Source: Pelotomaculum schinkii (GTDB lineage: Bacteria; Bacillota; Desulfotomaculia; Desulfotomaculales; Pelotomaculaceae). From it: a stretch of 64,000 bases of DNA. Positions 34,670 to 44,551 of the stretch are shown one piece after another. Position numbers and translations under genes: made by a program. The number at the start of each line of letters is the position of its first letter. The stretch's first letter is position 1. Under the pieces are notes generated by a model, which did not search any database, was not told the DNA's origin, and worked only from the letters and a program-made list of their open reading frames with translations. The stretch lies in assembly GCF_004369205.1 (NCBI RefSeq), contig NZ_QFGA01000001.1, forward strand, positions 1,240,001 to 1,304,000. Reading direction: 5' to 3'.

Positions 34670-37600
34670 CTAATATTGCCGTCTCAATACCAGACTTTTA
34701 TACTCGCCGGTAAAGCCAATCCCTTGTAAAGCCTTTTTATAGGGGCTTTCCAGGGCCGGCAGGCCGTTGATGGATTCCACTACCACGCTTTTTAATGGAT
34801 TAAACTCACGGGTTAAGAGAGTTTTACAAAAGGCGAAATACGCGGGTATTGCCGGATCATCGGGCCCGGTTTTGATCAAAAGCTCTTTGCCGTTGCGTTT
34901 GGCCGACACTTTCAACCGGGCGCCGTGAAACACGACAAAATTGGTCGGCAGACTGGCGGGAAGGTCTTCGTCCAAACCGGGAAGCTTGAGCCCGCAGGGC
35001 GATGCCGGATCGGCGGCGTTCAGCCAATAAATACTCTCCTCGTTCAATCCTTTGCGCAAAAAACGGTTTGCTTCCGGGGAAGCAAATTGCAAACCGGTGC
35101 TTTGTTCAAAAAAATGCCCGGCATAAATCTCCCCGGAAAACTCCATGAGGCGCAGCGTGCGAAAAATCCGCCGCCACTGCATCTCGGGCAATTCCTGCTG
35201 GACCAGTTCGCGGAAAAGCACGCCGTAGCGGGAAAAAAGCTGGCGGATCCTATCTTTGACCAGTTCCTCCCGCTCGACGGGATCCCGCTCTTCGTTTTTC
35301 GGCAAGGCATACCAGTTGCCCTGTAAAGGACGTGAAGCAGACCAGCGGCTGTATCCCGCCCGGCGGCCGAAACCACGGTTGCCTTCCACCTGGAGGGGTG
35401 TGAATTTAGTCAGGATGCCCCTGCGCAACACGGCAAAACTGTCGTTGGTGATGCTGCCCCGCCAAACATGCCGCCACAGCCTTTGGGCCAGATCATCACT
35501 GGGCAAACCCGTATGCCGGCTGAGTGCGAAGAAATCGTATTTGCCCCACGGGTCCGGAAAAAGAGCCCGGGCCTGCGCTTCATCTTCTTCTTCCTGACGC
35601 TCTTCGCCGGGAGGGAACAACTCCAAATCTTCGCGCAAACAAAAGCCTACCCGCTTGTTGCCGCAACCAAACCAGATCAGATCACTGTTTTGCATGAGGC
35701 TGTCCGTCCAGGCGGTATAATAGGGCTCCATGCGGGCGGGCAGGATGGCTTCCTCCCAAAGATGGACCTGGCCGACATAACCAAACAATTGTTCCAGGCG
35801 TCCTTGTAAATCCTCCATGGTCGTCCCTTTTTCCACAACCCCCTGGTAGGTTGCCATAAACAAGGGCAACGCGGTCACCGGCAAAGACTTGAATTCCGGC
35901 CGGCGGGCGCGCCTGGCCATCGTAAACAGGCGCTCCAAATTTTCCCGGTCGCATATTTCTTTTTCGCCGGCTCCCTGAGTAAGCACATCCGCCACGATAC
36001 ATTCCTCTTCCAGCAGAGTGGCCAGCACGGCCGCGCAAACTTTAGCCGGCAGACCAAGGCGCCGGCCCACAAAATCCCGGGGCACGGGGCCGTAATAGGA
36101 CAACCACTGGTTCACAAAGAGGGCGGTATCGCTTCTGAACTCCCCGGACTCCGCGGTCGTCTCCTGTTTAAATAGGGCGGCAGCCTTGCTCAAGCCCGCC
36201 GACAGCTGTTCGGCTGCATGAGGGAGCAAAGGGCGCAGGGTAAGATCGGAAAAACCGACACCCAGGCCGGCGGCGATCCTGGGCAGGATTTCTAGGGCAC
36301 ACAAGCCCGGCTGTTCCGCTCCCGGCAGGTGAAGCCAGGCCACCTTGCCCCCCAGGGTGCGCTTAACCTTATCCATGGTTAAACTGTGATCGGTTGACTG
36401 GTGATCCTGTTCCATGGCGGCGAAGAGGGAGGCCGCTTCATCAGCGGGAATGAAAAGGCGTTCCTTGATCCAGAGCAATAGTTCCTCCCCATCAGCGGGC
36501 GCGTACCCCGGGGCGGTCCGCTTGAGTTTGCCGTCCAGTTCCCGGACCAGGGTCTCCGGGATTTCGGGCCGCAAATGAGGTGAATACACCAGCTCTTTCA
36601 AGAGCTCCCGGCTCAAACCCGACTGCTGATCGAAAAAAGGGGTGTCGTCTTCATACATGTATTTGTTGGTCTGGCACCAGATCACATCAGACGCGAAGGG
36701 AGACGGTTGGTGGGTAACCGTTTCGCTTATCCTGATCCGGCCGTCGCTTATTTCGTCCAGCAGTTGTTTGACCATTTCCAAATCGAATTCGTCCTTGAGG
36801 CAGGTGCGCCAGGTCTCAAGCATGATCGGAAAATCGGCATAGGAGATGACCGCCGCCATCAATTTTTTGGCCCTGAGGCGGTTGAGCCACAGGGGCATGC
36901 GCTTTTTAAAATTGGCCCTGGGTAAAAGCAAGGCGCGTCCCGCGTTCTCCCGGAATTTCGCTCCGAAAAAGCCTGAGCTTTCCAATTTGCTCCGCAAAAG
37001 ATTCTCCAGGTTTTGTGGCGGGACCAGGGAGAAAAGATCCTGCGGCGCAAAACTGTGGGGCAGCATTAACATGATGCTGTTGTTGCCGACATAAATCTCC
37101 AGGGGGTAGCCGAACTTTCGCTCCCAGGCGGCGGCCAGAGCCATGGCAAAAGGCCGGTTGACTTTACCGCCCCAAAGAGTATGCATAATAACCTGTTTGC
37201 TGTCCGCCGTGTTCAGGGGGTCGGCAAAGTGTTCAATTAAAATATGATGGCGGTGGGGCAAGGGTTGGCCCGTCGCTTCTTTTTGCAGTTTGAGAAATTC
37301 AATAAGCCGCTCCACCGCGTACGCAGACCAGGTGTTTTTGGCCGCCAGCCGGTGCGCGAAGGATTCCGTTTCCAGGTTTTGATCCGCCTCTTCCAAAAAG
37401 AGGCCTATTTTTTCGGAATAAAAGAAATCCCGGTTTTGCTCTTCCGCCCGCCAGAAGGGGATGATGTTGATTGTCTGATCACCGGGAACCACTTCCACAT
37501 CATTGTGCGTAACGCGTATAATCCGCCAGACCTGGTTGCCCAGCATGAAGGTTTCGCCCACGCTCCGCTCCCAGACAAACTCCTCATCCAGCTCACCGAT

Positions 37601-39169
37601 CTTGGCCTTGGTGTCCGTCAGGCGGAGATCATAGTAACCCCGGTCGGGGATGGTGCCGCCTCCCAGGTAAACCAGGCGGGCCACCCCGTCACGGGCCTTG
37701 ACTGTATGGTCAAGCTTATCCCAGATAATCCGCGGTTTGAGTTCGCGCAGGCGGGTGTCCGCGTAGCGGCCCGCCAGCATTTCCAGCAGCAGGTCATAAC
37801 TCTTCCGGGGCAGGTTGCGATAGGGATAACTGGTCTTGAGGAAGGCGTAAAGTTCATCCACGTCCCAGGTCTGGGCGGCGGTCATGGACAAAAGCACCTG
37901 CGCCAGCACGTCCAGGGGCGCTTCAACAGGTGTGACGGGCTCGATCTCGGCCCCGGGCAGGCTGCATGAAGCCACCGCGGCTTCCACAAAATCGCGTCCG
38001 CTAATGGGAAACAAAATCCCCCGGCTCACCTGGCCCACCCCGTGGCCGGCCCGTCCGATCCTCTGGACGGCGGCAGTCAGCGAGGGCGGGGTTTGCACCA
38101 AAACCACCGCGTCCAGTTCGCCGATATCGATTCCCAATTCGAGGGAATTGGTGGCCACAATCCCCTTCAGTTCACCGTTTTTGAGCTTGTGTTCCACCGC
38201 CAGGCGGAGTTCCCTGGCCAGTGAGCCATGGTGGGAATAGACCAGGGGCTCGCCTGCGGCATCATTGATATAGCGGGTCAGTTTTTCGACCGTACGGCGG
38301 TTGTTGCAAAAAACCAGGGTGTCGGTGTTTTCTTTAACCACCTTCGTCAAGGTGGCAGCCAGGGCCTGCCAGAGGGCGTCCTGCTCTGCCTCCTCCACCC
38401 CGCCATTGTTCTGTTCAATAGCCTCAACGGTTAAGTGATAGTGTTTTTTGGCAGCCGACCTCAAAATAACCACCGGCCGCTTCTCATAATGGTAATCTTC
38501 ACCGGCTTGACGTGCTTTAAAGCCACCCATAAAATCGGCCACCGGTTCCAGGGGCCGGACCGTGGCAGATAAGGCGATCCTTTGGAATTCTCCCGCCAGA
38601 GGGACAAGCCGGTCCACCGCCGTGATCAGGTGGGTGCCCCGCTTGCTGTCCAGGACGGCGTGGATTTCATCCAGAATAACCGTTTCCACCCCGTTTAAAA
38701 TCTGGCGGTTGTTTTTGGAACTAAGCAGCAGGTTGAGACTCTCGGGTGTGGTGATCAGGATCTCGGGCGGCCTGCGCAGCATCTGCTGGCGCTCGTTTTG
38801 CGGGGTGTCGCCACTCCGGGTGAGTACCCGGACAGGGGGAAACAGCTCACCCGCCCCTGCAAAATACGCCCGCAACTCCTGGAGAGGCTTCAACAGGTTG
38901 CGCCGCACGTCGTTGTTGAGGGCCTTCAGGGGCGAAACATACAGGACCCGTACCCGGCCACCCGGCCAATCCCCGGTAATTAGCTTTTGCAGCGCCCAGA
39001 GAAAGGCCGTCAAGGTTTTGCCGCTGCCCGTGGGAGCTGTGATCAGGACATGCTCGCCTTTGGCGACACGGGGCCAGGCCTGGATCTGAATATCGGTAGG
39101 CATGCCGACCTTTTCGGCAAACCATTTGCGGATAAGCGGATGAAACAGATCGAGAACCGGGTGTTCCAT
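34670..39169 (-). CDS. lhr: Large Lhr-type DEAD/DEAH-box helicase
   Basis: The 1499-aa superfamily 2 helicase of the Lhr family has Walker A ITAPTGSGKTLTAFLWAL (about 44), a DEIH box TVILDEIHAVLDSKRGTHL (about 165), motif III SATVRPL, motif VI QRIGRAGHGVGQVSRG, the Lhr core winged helix and beta-barrel, then a long C-terminal half (about 850-1499) as in full-length Lhr, containing several winged-helix-like segments. Lhr translocates 3-prime to 5-prime on single-stranded DNA and is linked to DNA repair. ATG start with AAGGAAG upstream; 12 nt after the histidine kinase... of the next locus, so it may be co-transcribed with it. Confidence 0.93.
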   Translation of the reverse strand: MEHPVLDLFHPLIRKWFAEKVGMPTDIQIQAWPRVAKGEHVLITAPTGSGKTLTAFLWALQKLITGDWPGGRVRVLYVSPLKALNNDVRRNLLKPLQELRAYFAGAGELFPPVRVLTRSGDTPQNERQQMLRRPPEILITTPESLNLLLSSKNNRQILNGVETVILDEIHAVLDSKRGTHLITAVDRLVPLAGEFQRIALSATVRPLEPVADFMGGFKARQAGEDYHYEKRPVVILRSAAKKHYHLTVEAIEQNNGGVEEAEQDALWQALAATLTKVVKENTDTLVFCNNRRTVEKLTRYINDAAGEPLVYSHHGSLARELRLAVEHKLKNGELKGIVATNSLELGIDIGELDAVVLVQTPPSLTAAVQRIGRAGHGVGQVSRGILFPISGRDFVEAAVASCSLPGAEIEPVTPVEAPLDVLAQVLLSMTAAQTWDVDELYAFLKTSYPYRNLPRKSYDLLLEMLAGRYADTRLRELKPRIIWDKLDHTVKARDGVARLVYLGGGTIPDRGYYDLRLTDTKAKIGELDEEFVWERSVGETFMLGNQVWRIIRVTHNDVEVVPGDQTINIIPFWRAEEQNRDFFYSEKIGLFLEEADQNLETESFAHRLAAKNTWSAYAVERLIEFLKLQKEATGQPLPHRHHILIEHFADPLNTADSKQVIMHTLWGGKVNRPFAMALAAAWERKFGYPLEIYVGNNSIMLMLPHSFAPQDLFSLVPPQNLENLLRSKLESSGFFGAKFRENAGRALLLPRANFKKRMPLWLNRLRAKKLMAAVISYADFPIMLETWRTCLKDEFDLEMVKQLLDEISDGRIRISETVTHQPSPFASDVIWCQTNKYMYEDDTPFFDQQSGLSRELLKELVYSPHLRPEIPETLVRELDGKLKRTAPGYAPADGEELLLWIKERLFIPADEAASLFAAMEQDHQSTDHSLTMDKVKRTLGGKVAWLHLPGAEQPGLCALEILPRIAAGLGVGFSDLTLRPLLPHAAEQLSAGLSKAAALFKQETTAESGEFRSDTALFVNQWLSYYGPVPRDFVGRRLGLPAKVCAAVLATLLEEECIVADVLTQGAGEKEICDRENLERLFTMARRARRPEFKSLPVTALPLFMATYQGVVEKGTTMEDLQGRLEQLFGYVGQVHLWEEAILPARMEPYYTAWTDSLMQNSDLIWFGCGNKRVGFCLREDLELFPPGEERQEEEDEAQARALFPDPWGKYDFFALSRHTGLPSDDLAQRLWRHVWRGSITNDSFAVLRRGILTKFTPLQVEGNRGFGRRAGYSRWSASRPLQGNWYALPKNEERDPVEREELVKDRIRQLFSRYGVLFRELVQQELPEMQWRRIFRTLRLMEFSGEIYAGHFFEQSTGLQFASPEANRFLRKGLNEESIYWLNAADPASPCGLKLPGLDEDLPASLPTNFVVFHGARLKVSAKRNGKELLIKTGPDDPAIPAYFAFCKTLLTREFNPLKSVVVESINGLPALESPYKKALQGIGFTGEYKSLVLRRQY

Positions 39170-39181
39170 TGGAACTTCCTT

Positions 39182-41227
39182 TCAGGTTATATCTAATTGT
39201 TTAAAACATAGTTCGACTTTAAATAAGTCGCCATCAATTTTAATGTTGAAACGGCCGCCACAGATCTGGGTGAAGCTTTGGGCGATGGGTAGCCCCAGCC
39301 CGGAACCTTCGCTGGTTCTGGAAGCGTCTCCTCTCGCAAAGCGCTGCAGTATTTCGTCTGCGCTAAAGCTCATTTCATAATTGGCGGTGTTTTTGATGGC
39401 GGCCCAGGCGCTTTCTCCATCTGCGGTCAGGTCGATATATACCCTTGTACCGGACAGAGAATATTTCAGAGCATTTGTAATCAGGTTTTCCCAAACCCGA
39501 TACAGCTTTTTGCCGTCACTTACTATATACACAGGCCCATCAGGGATGTTGAGCCGAAAAGTGAGGCCGGAGCCGTTTATAGACTCCTCCATATCTGCCA
39601 GGGTTTGTTTAATCAACCGGGCTAAATCAAGTTGCTCCATATCCAGGGTAATATTCTCACTGTTCGCTTTGGAAAGGTCGAATAAATCCTGGATGATATT
39701 CTTCAGGCGTTCCGATTTCTGCGATAGAATTTTTACATAATCACTGGCCTGTTCGGGCAGGCCTTCTTCCCGGTTTAAAAGTTCCACGTAGCTGATGATA
39801 GAAGTCAGCGGAGTTTTTAAATCATGCGATACATTAGTTATGAGGTCTATTTTCATGCGTTCAGATTTTATCTTTTCGGCGACGGCAATACCTATACCCT
39901 CCTGGATAGAGTTAAGGTTCTGCGCGGCAGGGTAAACATTGGAATCCGCCGGAACCTCCAGCCTGGTTTTCATATCACCATTCTTAACAAGTTCAACGTG
40001 GTCCATCAGCTTGCCCAGATCGCTCAATGTCTCGTCATAGCGTTTCAGATACCGGTAAATAAGGTATATACCCGCGCCTGCTATTAATAAAGCCGCCAGT
40101 AACGCCAACTCGCCTGAACCGTTTATGGCCGCCAGTAAAAACATGACCGACATTAACGCCATAACCGCCTCGACGGCCACCAGCAAATACGCCCGGTTTA
40201 GCATCGACTTTTGCCAGGAATACCTGCTTTCATATTTACGGTACCAGGTTAAAAGGGAATTGATTGAGTTGTGGGTAAAAAAGCTCTTGCCGTTGAAGAT
40301 TAGATCAACAAGCATCAGGTAAAACCACCAGAGACCAATCAGCGTAAAACCACTGACCAAGACAATACCGCACACCCACTCAAATGCAAAACTATACCCC
40401 CCGGAATAATTAGGGGAAAATCCCACAGCCACAGCCAGGCCTAAAACCAGTAGGGAAAGCACTATCTTAACTTCCAACCAAATTTTTCCTGACCAGGAGG
40501 CCAATTTTCGGTCAAATTCCCGCTTCTCCCGGCGCTTGATTATCGCATAAATTAACAATGAAATTCCCAATACCAGAAGAGCTATATAAGTCCAACCAAG
40601 GACCCTCATGAATTGCTGTTCCATAAAATATTGGGAATGTCCGTACGGGTTTTTCACCAGGGTATCTTTGACGGCCATGAAGACTTCACTATTGACCAAC
40701 TCAGCAGTTTTATCGGTGTATTCCCCTGGAATAATGTTCCGGTAGCCGCTATCCAGCCGCTCGACATCGACCGGTTGCCCGTCTTCAATCACCCATACCT
40801 TTTTCCCGTCAAAATGCCAATAATATTTATAGCCGGCCGGCAAGTCCGGCATCATTTCTGCGCCTGAAATTTGCGGCAAGTCGCCTTCGATATTTTTTAC
40901 CAATAGACCGCTATCTTTGTTAACCGCATAATATATCAGATTTTCCCCTTCATTATCTAAATACTTTATAGTCCCTTCCTTGCGATGAGGATCTGTAGAA
41001 GGATAAGCCACCAGATAGAAGAGTTCGCGAAAATAGTTACCGGTTCGCTCTTTGAAGGCGATACTTCTTTTATAGTCTGTAAATGGAGCTTTTAAAGCAT
41101 CTACACTTCCATTAAATTGCGCTAAGGCAGACAAACCAGTTATAAAAAGGCCAGTAATAATACTTACGGCCAGAAAACAGCACAGCCAGGCTGTAAAAGG
41201 TTTAGATTTTCTCAATTTTGTATCCAA
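39182..41227 (-). CDS. Membrane sensor histidine kinase
   Basis: The 681-aa kinase has one N-terminal membrane span (about 13-35), an extracellular sensor of about 170 residues, then about six more spans (about 210-400, e.g. TYIALLVLGISLLIYAII), a HAMP-like linker, the HisKA box TNVSHDLKTPLTSIISYVEL and an HATPase domain (NLITNALKYS, SGLGLPIAQS). This many spans is more than usual. TTG start at 41225-41227 overlaps the response-regulator gene by 26 nt; AAGGTGG lies about 9 nt upstream. The sequence resembles VanS/CroS-like sensors of envelope stress, but the ligand is unknown. Confidence 0.93.
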   Translation of the reverse strand: MDTKLRKSKPFTAWLCCFLAVSIITGLFITGLSALAQFNGSVDALKAPFTDYKRSIAFKERTGNYFRELFYLVAYPSTDPHRKEGTIKYLDNEGENLIYYAVNKDSGLLVKNIEGDLPQISGAEMMPDLPAGYKYYWHFDGKKVWVIEDGQPVDVERLDSGYRNIIPGEYTDKTAELVNSEVFMAVKDTLVKNPYGHSQYFMEQQFMRVLGWTYIALLVLGISLLIYAIIKRREKREFDRKLASWSGKIWLEVKIVLSLLVLGLAVAVGFSPNYSGGYSFAFEWVCGIVLVSGFTLIGLWWFYLMLVDLIFNGKSFFTHNSINSLLTWYRKYESRYSWQKSMLNRAYLLVAVEAVMALMSVMFLLAAINGSGELALLAALLIAGAGIYLIYRYLKRYDETLSDLGKLMDHVELVKNGDMKTRLEVPADSNVYPAAQNLNSIQEGIGIAVAEKIKSERMKIDLITNVSHDLKTPLTSIISYVELLNREEGLPEQASDYVKILSQKSERLKNIIQDLFDLSKANSENITLDMEQLDLARLIKQTLADMEESINGSGLTFRLNIPDGPVYIVSDGKKLYRVWENLITNALKYSLSGTRVYIDLTADGESAWAAIKNTANYEMSFSADEILQRFARGDASRTSEGSGLGLPIAQSFTQICGGRFNIKIDGDLFKVELCFKQLDIT

Positions 41228-41903
41228 TGCCCCATACCACCTTTAAGTATTTAGGCTCTTTCGGGTTTATCTCAATTTTTTCCCGGATCCGGCGAATATG
41301 TACCATGACCGTGTTTTCCACTCCATAAGCTGTTTCTCCCCAGACCCGCTCATAAATCTCCTCGGCGGGAAAGATCCGCCCCGGTGAACGCATTAATAAC
41401 TCCATGATCTTGGTTTCCTTGGCGGTCAGCTTTACCAAATCGCCATCAAGCATTAACGTGTGGTTTTCCAGATCGAAACATAGCCCGCCCGATTGCAGGA
41501 GGTTCGGCCTGGCCTGCACGTTGACATCCCCCAGGCTTAGATAACGCCTTAGCTGAGACTTTACCCTGGCCATAAGCTCCAGTCTATTAAACGGCTTGGT
41601 GACATAATCATCAGCACCCATAGACAGACCCAGCACTTTATCCGTATCCTCAGATTTGGCTGACAAAATAATGATGGGGATGTTTTTTTCCGCGCGGATC
41701 TTGAGCATAGTCGACAGCCCATCCAGTTTTGGCATCATCACATCTAGAATAATCAAATGCACGCTCTGAGTGCTAATCATATCGAGCGCCTGCAGTCCGT
41801 CATAGGCCTTCAGTACCGCGTAACCCTCATTTAGCAGGTTGATAGCGATCGCATTCACTATCTCCCGGTCATCATCTACCACCAGGACGCGTTGTTTTTC
41901 CAA
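41202..41903 (-). CDS. OmpR/VanR-family response regulator
   Basis: About 233 aa: receiver domain (VLVVDDDREIVNAIA, phospho-Asp in LIILDVMMPKLDG, Lys in DDYVTKPFN) and a C-terminal winged helix (LTAKETKIMELLMRSPGRIF, then VMVHIRRIREKI). TTG at 41903 (MEKQRVLVVDDD) is the likelier start because AAAGGTGG then lies 8 nt upstream; GTG at 41915 would leave no spacing. Paired with the histidine kinase, which overlaps its end. A tandem box upstream suggests autoregulation. Confidence 0.93.
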   Translation of the reverse strand: MEKQRVLVVDDDREIVNAIAINLLNEGYAVLKAYDGLQALDMISTQSVHLIILDVMMPKLDGLSTMLKIRAEKNIPIIILSAKSEDTDKVLGLSMGADDYVTKPFNRLELMARVKSQLRRYLSLGDVNVQARPNLLQSGGLCFDLENHTLMLDGDLVKLTAKETKIMELLMRSPGRIFPAEEIYERVWGETAYGVENTVMVHIRRIREKIEINPKEPKYLKVVWGIGYKIEKI

Positions 41904-41955
41904 GTATATCACCACCTTTCACCCAGAAACTCGTAAACCCGTGAACCTTAGTCAT

Positions 41956-42010
41956 ACTATAAATGGCCTGGCTAACAAAAAAACGGATAGATTTCTTAAA
42001 AGTTTCTTAA
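41956..42010 (-). promoter_or_regulatory. Candidate response-regulator box and -10 upstream of the two-component operon
   Basis: Two direct copies of TTTCTTAA (41992-41999 and 42003-42010; TTAAGAAA on the minus strand) start exactly 11 bp apart, one helical turn, as OmpR-family dimers bind. TATAGT (41961-41956, minus) lies about 31 nt further on as a -10 with no good -35, which fits an activator-dependent promoter. Confidence 0.5.
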
Positions 42011-42049
42011 TTTCTCCCGTAAAGCTATTGTTTATAGTGGAAATACCTT

Positions 42050-42540
42050 TTACATCTCGTTATACCGTGAGAAATAACATCGATTTTATTTCTCCGCTGA
42101 GATGGTAGGCGCCGGACCGCAGATAGGGTACCATGGACCTGTTTCTGAGTTCCTCATAGGTATCGGTTAACGCCACCTGTTCCACCGGCTCCCGGGTGTC
42201 CATGTAGTACCGCTCAACTCTTGCTTCAGTGCCTGCTCATCCAGGTTTCTCAAACGGTAATAATGCTCGATGTAGGTGGATATTGCACCCCTAGCGGCAG
42301 CAATGATTTTCCCCTTCTCTTCTTCGTAGAGAGGGCGGTCTTGCTGCTGAGCGACAGATAACTCCGGCAGGCTTAATCTTTCCGTCCGGCAGCCGCAGAT
42401 ATCCACGAACCTGCCGTCCGGCCACACGTGAAAGTGCGGGCCGGAAACCTTGAGGTAATCGTAGAAGAGCGCCAGGGTAAAATCGTGGGAGAAGAGCCGC
42501 AGCTTATGGAGACGTCTCTGCGATAATGTGAACCACTGTC
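42050..42540 (-). pseudogene. Frameshifted fragment of an unidentified gene
   Basis: One minus-strand frame (about 42540-42210) reads SHDFTLALFYDYLKVSGPHF, HVWPDGRFVDICGCRTERLS, then IAAARGAISTYIEHYYRLRN. The continuation is in another frame (about 42210-42065): YYMDTREPVEQVALTDTYEE, RSGAYHLSGEIKS. The two join near 42,210, so a frameshift broke one gene. The 5-prime end has no start and an in-frame stop at about 42543. I do not recognise the family. It abuts the start of the SLH gene. Confidence 0.5.
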
Positions 42541-42589
42541 ATGCTTTCTATCGTCCAACATGTAAACTCATGTAAAAGAGGCGAACAGA

Positions 42590-44497
42590 ATGAAAAGAGC
42601 TTTGTTTATGTTTTTGTTGGCAGCAACTCTTCTAATTGCCCCGGAGGCAGGTCTGGCCCGGACGCCCTTTGACGACATTGCGTCGCACCAGGCTTTGGCT
42701 GATATTGAAGCCGTTTACGAAAAAGGCATTATGATTGGCACGGCAGATAACAAATTCAGCCCGGACGAAATTGTTGACCGGGGACAACTGGCTGTTTGTT
42801 TGGTTAAAACCTTTGATTTGAATTTTGACGATTTAGATTTCATAAAAGCGCCTGTCCCTTCTGACTTATATGACGATGTGGATAATGATTCATGGTACAG
42901 TCAGGCTTCAATGATCATTGGCTATGAACAAATCTTTAATATCGCTGATAGAAAATTCAAACCCCATGAAGCTGTTACCAGAGCTGATGTAGCCAGTGCA
43001 ATAACCGGCTCTTTTGCAGCAAAAAAGCTATCGGTTATTACCACCATGATGTGGCCGAATTATCTCGATATAACGAATTTGACCCAAAAACAACAATCCG
43101 ACATCAGTTTTGTCTTTAACACCGGTATAATGAGGTACACCGGCAACGAATTCGAACCTGAACGGGAAATAACCCGTGCGGAGCTGGCGGCCGTTCTAAA
43201 CCGCACTTTACAGACTCTGGCTGTCGCCTCCCCTATCCAGGAGGCGGAACAGGGAAGTCCGCCTGCCTCCGGCGATTCAGTGCCAAATCCACCGGATGTG
43301 AATACGGCAGCCTTCAAGGATCAAGGCGACCTGGCCTTCATCCGGCAGGGTTTGCTTTACACGCTTGATAGCGAAACGGGAGAGGTCAAGCAACTGACCG
43401 TGTCCGGCAAAGCGCTGCAACCCGCCTGGTCGTATGACGGCCAGTGGCTGGCGTTTATCCGCGTCACCGACCCGGGTTCCGGTAGCGGCCAGCTCTGGCT
43501 GGTACGCCGGGACGGTTCATCGCTCCACCAGGTTCAAGACCTGCCCGGGTTGGCCAGCCGCGATAGTTTTTATTGGTCGCCCGCCTCTGACATGCTGGCG
43601 GTAGCCATGCGGGACGGCGTCTGGCTGGTACCTGCGGAAGGTGAACCAAGCCGGCTGGTCCAGTCTGAGGAAACGTATAATTTTGCCTGGTCGCCTGACG
43701 GCAAAATTCTGGCATACAATATTACGCTGCCGTCGGAGGAGCCTCAAAACCGCAGCGATGCGCTCTATACAATTGAGGTGGACAGCGGCCAGCCTGTTGA
43801 ACGGCTGGTGGCCCCTCAAGCCGGGATACGGGTTACCTCCTGGTGGCCCGACGGTCAAGGGGTGCTGTACTGGCTGGATCCACTCCACTCAGCTTCCCTG
43901 GCGGCTGACGGGATGGGCCTGTTGAGCCTTCGTTTAGATGAGACCGAACCTAAGCTTCTCACCAGCGGGCTTGCCCACCGCGGTTGGCAGTCCCTGTCGC
44001 CGCAGGGGAACCTGGTAATGGTATCGGGAGGAGGGCGTATAGTCTGGGCCGGAAAGAGCCTGTCGACTATAGACCTGGCAACGGGGAGCGTCCGGGAACT
44101 CAGCAATCCCGAAGGCAGCGTCTCAATCGATCCCTCTTTTTCTCCGGACGGCCGCCGGATCGCTTTCGTTGCTGCCAAGGACCTGGGCTACGACGTGTGG
44201 GGCTTTAGCAAACCGGAGGAACTGGCTGACTGGGTGGCAACGCGCACACTCTGGCTCCGGAATGCGGACGGCTCCGGCGCTCATCTTCTGACGGCCGCCG
44301 GAACGGGCGTGTACCAGCCAACCTGGTCCAAAGATGGAGACCGCATCCTGTACGTACGGGACAACGCCCTCTGGATCATCGGAACAGACGGCGGGGAGCC
44401 GGAAAAGGTATTGGACCTGTTTTCCGAAGGAGAGGATCTCTTCGGTTTTTACGGTTATGTCTCCTGCCGTGATTTTATGGCATGGCGTCAGCCTTAA
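42590..44497 (+). CDS. S-layer-anchored protein: signal peptide, three SLH domains, TolB/WD40-like propeller
   Basis: The 635-aa protein has a signal peptide at 1-23 (cleavage near GLA-R) and three SLH domains at about 25-80, 88-145 and 160-215 (GTADNKFSPDEIVDRGQLA; FKPHEAVTRADVASAI; FEPEREITRAELAAVLNRTL) that bind pyruvylated cell-wall polymer. A Ser/Pro linker follows, then a PD40-type beta-propeller (about 240-625) with repeats such as WSYDGQWLAFIR, WSPDGKILAYN and FSPDGRRIAFVAA. The propeller should be displayed outside the cell and bind a protein or sugar. ATG start with AGAGGCG 9 nt upstream. No operon partner on its strand. Confidence 0.92.
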   Translation: MKRALFMFLLAATLLIAPEAGLARTPFDDIASHQALADIEAVYEKGIMIGTADNKFSPDEIVDRGQLAVCLVKTFDLNFDDLDFIKAPVPSDLYDDVDNDSWYSQASMIIGYEQIFNIADRKFKPHEAVTRADVASAITGSFAAKKLSVITTMMWPNYLDITNLTQKQQSDISFVFNTGIMRYTGNEFEPEREITRAELAAVLNRTLQTLAVASPIQEAEQGSPPASGDSVPNPPDVNTAAFKDQGDLAFIRQGLLYTLDSETGEVKQLTVSGKALQPAWSYDGQWLAFIRVTDPGSGSGQLWLVRRDGSSLHQVQDLPGLASRDSFYWSPASDMLAVAMRDGVWLVPAEGEPSRLVQSEETYNFAWSPDGKILAYNITLPSEEPQNRSDALYTIEVDSGQPVERLVAPQAGIRVTSWWPDGQGVLYWLDPLHSASLAADGMGLLSLRLDETEPKLLTSGLAHRGWQSLSPQGNLVMVSGGGRIVWAGKSLSTIDLATGSVRELSNPEGSVSIDPSFSPDGRRIAFVAAKDLGYDVWGFSKPEELADWVATRTLWLRNADGSGAHLLTAAGTGVYQPTWSKDGDRILYVRDNALWIIGTDGGEPEKVLDLFSEGEDLFGFYGYVSCRDFMAWRQP

Positions 44498-44551
44498 AGG
44501 CTCAGAAAAAAGATAGCCGGCGTTTACACCTGTTTGTATATACAATATATC

